64,000 bases of DNA from NCBI RefSeq assembly GCF_003993795.1, contig NZ_RWKV01000008.1, forward strand, positions 930,001 through 994,000, read 5' to 3'. Positions 61,407 to 64,000 of this stretch are shown in pieces. Source of the DNA: Aquabacter cavernae. GTDB lineage: Bacteria > Pseudomonadota > Alphaproteobacteria > Rhizobiales > Xanthobacteraceae. The notes beneath the pieces are model-generated. The model made no database searches and was not told the origin of the DNA. It was given only the letters and a program-made list of their open reading frames with translations. The position numbers and the translations under genes are program-made. Position 1 is the first letter of the stretch. Each line of letters opens with the position of its first letter.

Positions 61407-63179
61407 ATGACCCTGATTGCCGATCTCCCGCCCGTATCGCGGGCCGCACCTGCCGTGCATTCATCCAGGAAGCGCGCACCCCGGATCAGGCTTGCCTGGC
61501 CCCATCTCACCATCGGGCGCAAGCTTGCGGGCGTGATCGGACTTCTGTCCCTGCTCACCCTCGGCGTGGCACTCCTGAGCGTGGTGCAGATCGCCTCCGA
61601 GCAGCGCCGGGCCGCGGAGGTGGAGGAGATCTGGACGGTGGCCTTCCAGGCCCAGAACCTCGCCCGCTCCATCGAGCATGCGGTGGTCGCCGCCAATGCC
61701 GTCTACACCGCCAAGGACAAGGCCGCAGCGAAGCAGAAGCTGGAAGGCCTGGAGGGCGCCCTCGCCGAGGTGGAGGCCGCCCGCGAGCCCTTCTTCGCGG
61801 CCCTCGGAGAGCGGCTGGAACCCATGCGCCGCCTGCGCCTGCAGAACCAGGTGAATGAATTCATCGCCTACCAGAAGGACACCGCCGAGCTGGGCCTCAC
61901 CATCTCGCCCCAGGCGGCGCTGCTCCAGGCCCAGGAAGAGCCCACCGTGAGAAGCCGCGAGCAGATGGTGAAGGCCATCGAGGCGCTCGGCGCGGAAACG
62001 CTCACCGGCCTCAACGAGGCCAAGGCCCGCGTCGCCTCTGAACGGCAGGAGGCGCAGGTGGCGCTGGTGGTCATTCCCATCGTCGGCCTGCTGCTGGCGC
62101 TCGCCGCCGCCGTGAGCGTGACGGTGGGGCAGATCCAGCGGCCACTCGCCCGCCTGAAAACCTATATGACGGCGCTGGCCGCAAACAATCTGACGGTGGA
62201 TGTCCCCTTCACCGGCCGTCGCGACGAGATCGGCGAGATGGCGAACGCCATCGCCGTGTTCCGCACGGCTCTCACCGACAAGGCGGCGGCGGATGCCCGC
62301 CTCCAGGCCCAGGCCGCCGCCGAGCATGCGCGGCTGGAGCAATTGTCCGAGGCGGCACGCCGCTTCGAGGCGGATGCGCTGGGCATGATGCAGGCCGTGC
62401 GCGGAGCAACGGAACGCATGGGCGAGGCCGCCAGCGCCATGTCCGTCGCCTCCGACGAGACCGAGAAGGACGCGGTGGTGGTGGCGGATGCCGCTGCCGC
62501 CTCCGCCCGCGCGGTGGATTCCATCGCCGAGCACGCCACCCAGCTCTCGCAGGCGGCCAATGGCATCGGCGAGCGCATCCGCAGCACCAGCGAGATGGCG
62601 GCCACGGCCCTGGACGAAACCCGCCAGACCGGCGACGCGGCGGACGGACTGGTGCGTGCGGTCTCGCAGATCGGCGCGGTCATCGACATGATCGGCGCCA
62701 TTGCGGGCCAGACCAACCTGCTCGCCCTCAATGCCAGTATCGAGGCCGCCCGCGCCGGGGACATGGGCCGGGGCTTCGCGGTGGTGGCGCAGGAAGTGAA
62801 GGCCCTCGCCCAGCAGACCGCCAACGCCACCGCCGAGGTGACGCAGCAGATCGAGGCCATCCAGCAGGCAAGCCGCGCCACCGCCCAGGCGGTGAACGGC
62901 ATCGGCGCCACCATCGAGCGCATGACCGGCCTTGCGGCGGAAGTGGCCGCCGCCGCCCACCAGCAGGAAATGTCGGTGCGGGACATCGCCCACGGCATGA
63001 GCGAGGCGGCGGGCGGCTCGCAGACCGTGTCGCGGCGCATCGAAAGCGTGCGCTCCTCCGTGGTCTCGCAGGGCACGCATTTCGATCAGGTGCAGTCCTT
63101 GGCCGGGCAGCTCGACCAGCAGGCACGGACCCTGGGTGATTCCGTGGACCGCTTCCTGGTCTGCGTCCGCGCGGCCTAG
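61407..63179 (+). CDS. Methyl-accepting chemotaxis protein
   Basis: A 590-aa chemoreceptor. Membrane helices lie at about residues 38-62 and 217-237, flanking a periplasmic helical sensor of about 150 residues. A HAMP domain covers about 238-290. The cytoplasmic signalling tip is IAGQTNLLALNASIEAARAG near 431-455, with GFAVVAQEVKALAQQT after it. The C-terminus (RFLVCVRAA) lacks a CheR/CheB-binding pentapeptide. No che genes are nearby. The ribosome-binding site is weak. Confidence 0.95.
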   Translation: MTLIADLPPVSRAAPAVHSSRKRAPRIRLAWPHLTIGRKLAGVIGLLSLLTLGVALLSVVQIASEQRRAAEVEEIWTVAFQAQNLARSIEHAVVAANAVYTAKDKAAAKQKLEGLEGALAEVEAAREPFFAALGERLEPMRRLRLQNQVNEFIAYQKDTAELGLTISPQAALLQAQEEPTVRSREQMVKAIEALGAETLTGLNEAKARVASERQEAQVALVVIPIVGLLLALAAAVSVTVGQIQRPLARLKTYMTALAANNLTVDVPFTGRRDEIGEMANAIAVFRTALTDKAAADARLQAQAAAEHARLEQLSEAARRFEADALGMMQAVRGATERMGEAASAMSVASDETEKDAVVVADAAAASARAVDSIAEHATQLSQAANGIGERIRSTSEMAATALDETRQTGDAADGLVRAVSQIGAVIDMIGAIAGQTNLLALNASIEAARAGDMGRGFAVVAQEVKALAQQTANATAEVTQQIEAIQQASRATAQAVNGIGATIERMTGLAAEVAAAAHQQEMSVRDIAHGMSEAAGGSQTVSRRIESVRSSVVSQGTHFDQVQSLAGQLDQQARTLGDSVDRFLVCVRAA

Positions 63180-63431
63180 GTCGGCGCGAGTGGCGGGGCG
63201 CATCGCCCACCTCGGGCTTGGCCGAATGCCTTGAAGCCGTCGCAATTGGAGGCTTTTAAGCCACCATCGAGATCGTGCGCCGGGCCAGGAAGATCCCCTT
63301 GGGCCCGTAATTCCCGGCGACGACGTCGCGACGAGCGGTCCCCATCCGGGGATCCGTCATGACCGGTCAGAAAGGTCATGCGCCCCGTCCGGTTTAACCG
63401 GGCGGGGCGTTTCGCGTTTCAGGGGGCCGTG
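63180..63431. other. 252-base spacer between chemoreceptor and lectin genes
   Basis: No gene is seen. The only structure is the hairpin at 63381-63409, listed separately. Confidence 0.5.
63381..63409. terminator. probable terminator between convergent genes
   Basis: CGCCCCGTCCGGT pairs with ACCGGGCGGGGCG (13 pairs, one T-G) around loop TTA. A short TTTCGCGTTT tail follows on the plus strand. It lies between the chemoreceptor (ends 63179) and the lectin-like gene (ends 63432 on the minus strand). The weak T-tract lowers certainty. Confidence 0.6.
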
Positions 63432-63839
63432 TCAGCGGGGCACGTAGCAGTCGCAGCTCGACTGGCCGGGCGCGAAGGTGCGCCAGTTGCCGTCCCAGAG
63501 ATTGCGCCCGCCGCAGGCATGAGAGCACTTCCCGGGCGCATCCCAATTGCCCCAGATCGGCCCGGCCACCACCTGCTCGATACGGTAAGACCAATTGCCG
63601 CCATTGCCGCTCGGCCACCGGCGGAAGTCGCAGCTGCAGACCGATTCCATGCCGGGGACGACGGTCTTCCAACGGCCGGTCCAGACGCCGCGTTCGCAGA
63701 CGCGCGGGCATTTGGCCTGGGCATCCCAGTCGTTCCAGATGGGGCCGGCGGGGACATCCCCGGCGAACGCGCTCTGGGTCATCATGCCCGTGAGAAGAAA
63801 AGCAGCGGCAAGAATGCCGGCCAGGAACCGCACCATCAT
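63432..63839 (-). CDS. secreted mannan-binding (MVL-like) protein
   Basis: A 135-aa protein with a signal peptide (MMVRFLAGILAAAFLLTGMM, cleavage near SAFA-GDVP). Two tandem repeats follow: AGPIWNDWDAQAKCP to TGRWKTVVPGMESVCSC, and AGPIWGNWDAPGKCS to DGNWRTFAPGQSSCDC. The AGPxW...AQ...GxW.T.V.....S pattern is that of MVL, the mannan-binding lectin of Microcystis viridis. Here each repeat has extra paired cysteines. GAGGGGGACGG precedes the ATG. Confidence 0.82.
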   Translation of the reverse strand: MMVRFLAGILAAAFLLTGMMTQSAFAGDVPAGPIWNDWDAQAKCPRVCERGVWTGRWKTVVPGMESVCSCDFRRWPSGNGGNWSYRIEQVVAGPIWGNWDAPGKCSHACGGRNLWDGNWRTFAPGQSSCDCYVPR

Positions 63840-63913
63840 CCGTCCCCCTCGTTCGAGGCCTTGGGGCAGCCGCGCCCGGCTGCAAGGCGACATCTCCGGC
63901 TCTAGAGTGCGAT

Positions 63914-63953
63914 CGCCTCACCTCGATGCACGTCGGTGCATCGAGGTGAGGCG
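63914..63953. repeat. perfect 18-bp hairpin near window end
   Basis: The arm at 63914-63931 (CGCCTCACCTCGATGCAC) is the exact reverse complement of 63936-63953, with loop GTCG. Flanking AGAGTGCGA and TCGCTCT extend it imperfectly. No T-tract adjoins it. It lies upstream of the lectin-like gene and resembles a dispersed intergenic repeat more than a terminator. Confidence 0.7.
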
Positions 63954-64000
63954 TGAATCGCTCTCTATCAATGATTTAGAGACTGTTTCACCAATCCGGT

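Overview
The window looks like chromosomal DNA of a GC-rich alphaproteobacterium of the order Hyphomicrobiales (Rhizobiales), most likely near Xanthobacteraceae. The case rests on (i) a complete nuoA-N operon continuing into birA and ribonuclease J, (ii) a CckA cell-cycle kinase with a CtrA-like box upstream, (iii) the block rsh-pdxJ-acpS-lepB-rnc-era-recO, (iv) short ProS, Bpt and DUF1467 neighbours, and (v) a tRNA-His without an encoded G-1 and with A73. The family-level placement is inference; no marker gene was compared. Almost all of the window is housekeeping DNA. I see no prophage, insertion sequence or CRISPR array.

Layout. 0.2-3.5 kb (minus): lolD, lolC and proS, a lipoprotein-release transporter and prolyl-tRNA synthetase. 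3.5-4.1 kb: a non-coding stretch with a run of hairpins ending in a strong plus-strand terminator. 4.1-22.75 kb (minus): one long probable operon reading nuoA-B-C-D-(secreted orf)-E-F-(VOC orf)-G-H-I-J-K-L-M-N-birA-rnj-mce-DUF1467. It encodes all 14 subunits of respiratory complex I plus two extra small genes that do not belong to the complex. 23.1-28.1 kb: cckA (minus), divergent from a FliO-domain protein carrying 22 tandem five-residue repeats. 28.1-31.9 kb: small secreted proteins, a two-winged-helix protein, a two-domain VOC enzyme and a nucleoside deoxyribosyltransferase with a membrane tail.

31.9-36.6 kb: sugar epimerase with gmhB (minus), two small plus-strand genes, then an O-methyltransferase, a membrane protein and a 3-hydroxyisobutyryl-CoA hydrolase (minus). 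36.7-41.2 kb (plus): hemB, ilvA, an RDD protein, bpt and a MarC protein. 41.2-45.3 kb (minus): a CLC-type chloride transporter and parC. 45.9-53.7 kb (minus): rsh, pdxJ, acpS, a glycosyltransferase-like gene, lepB, rnc, era and recO, many joined by 4-base stop/start overlaps. 53.9-61.2 kb: quinone oxidoreductase, a Na/Pi-cotransporter-like protein, a UbiH-type flavin monooxygenase, an AEC transporter, tRNA-His, a small basic protein and an FMN hydroxyacid oxidase. 61.4-64 kb: a chemotaxis receptor and a secreted MVL-type mannan-binding lectin homologue, then a long perfect hairpin.

Start codons were chosen by ribosome-binding sites, overlaps and family length; several differ from the longest open frame. 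The most interesting points are the two foreign genes inside the complex I operon, the CtrA-like box at cckA, the pentad-repeat FliO protein, the hairpin-rich region by proS, a duplicated tRNA-His 3' fragment, the acidic tail on Era and the MVL-like lectin.
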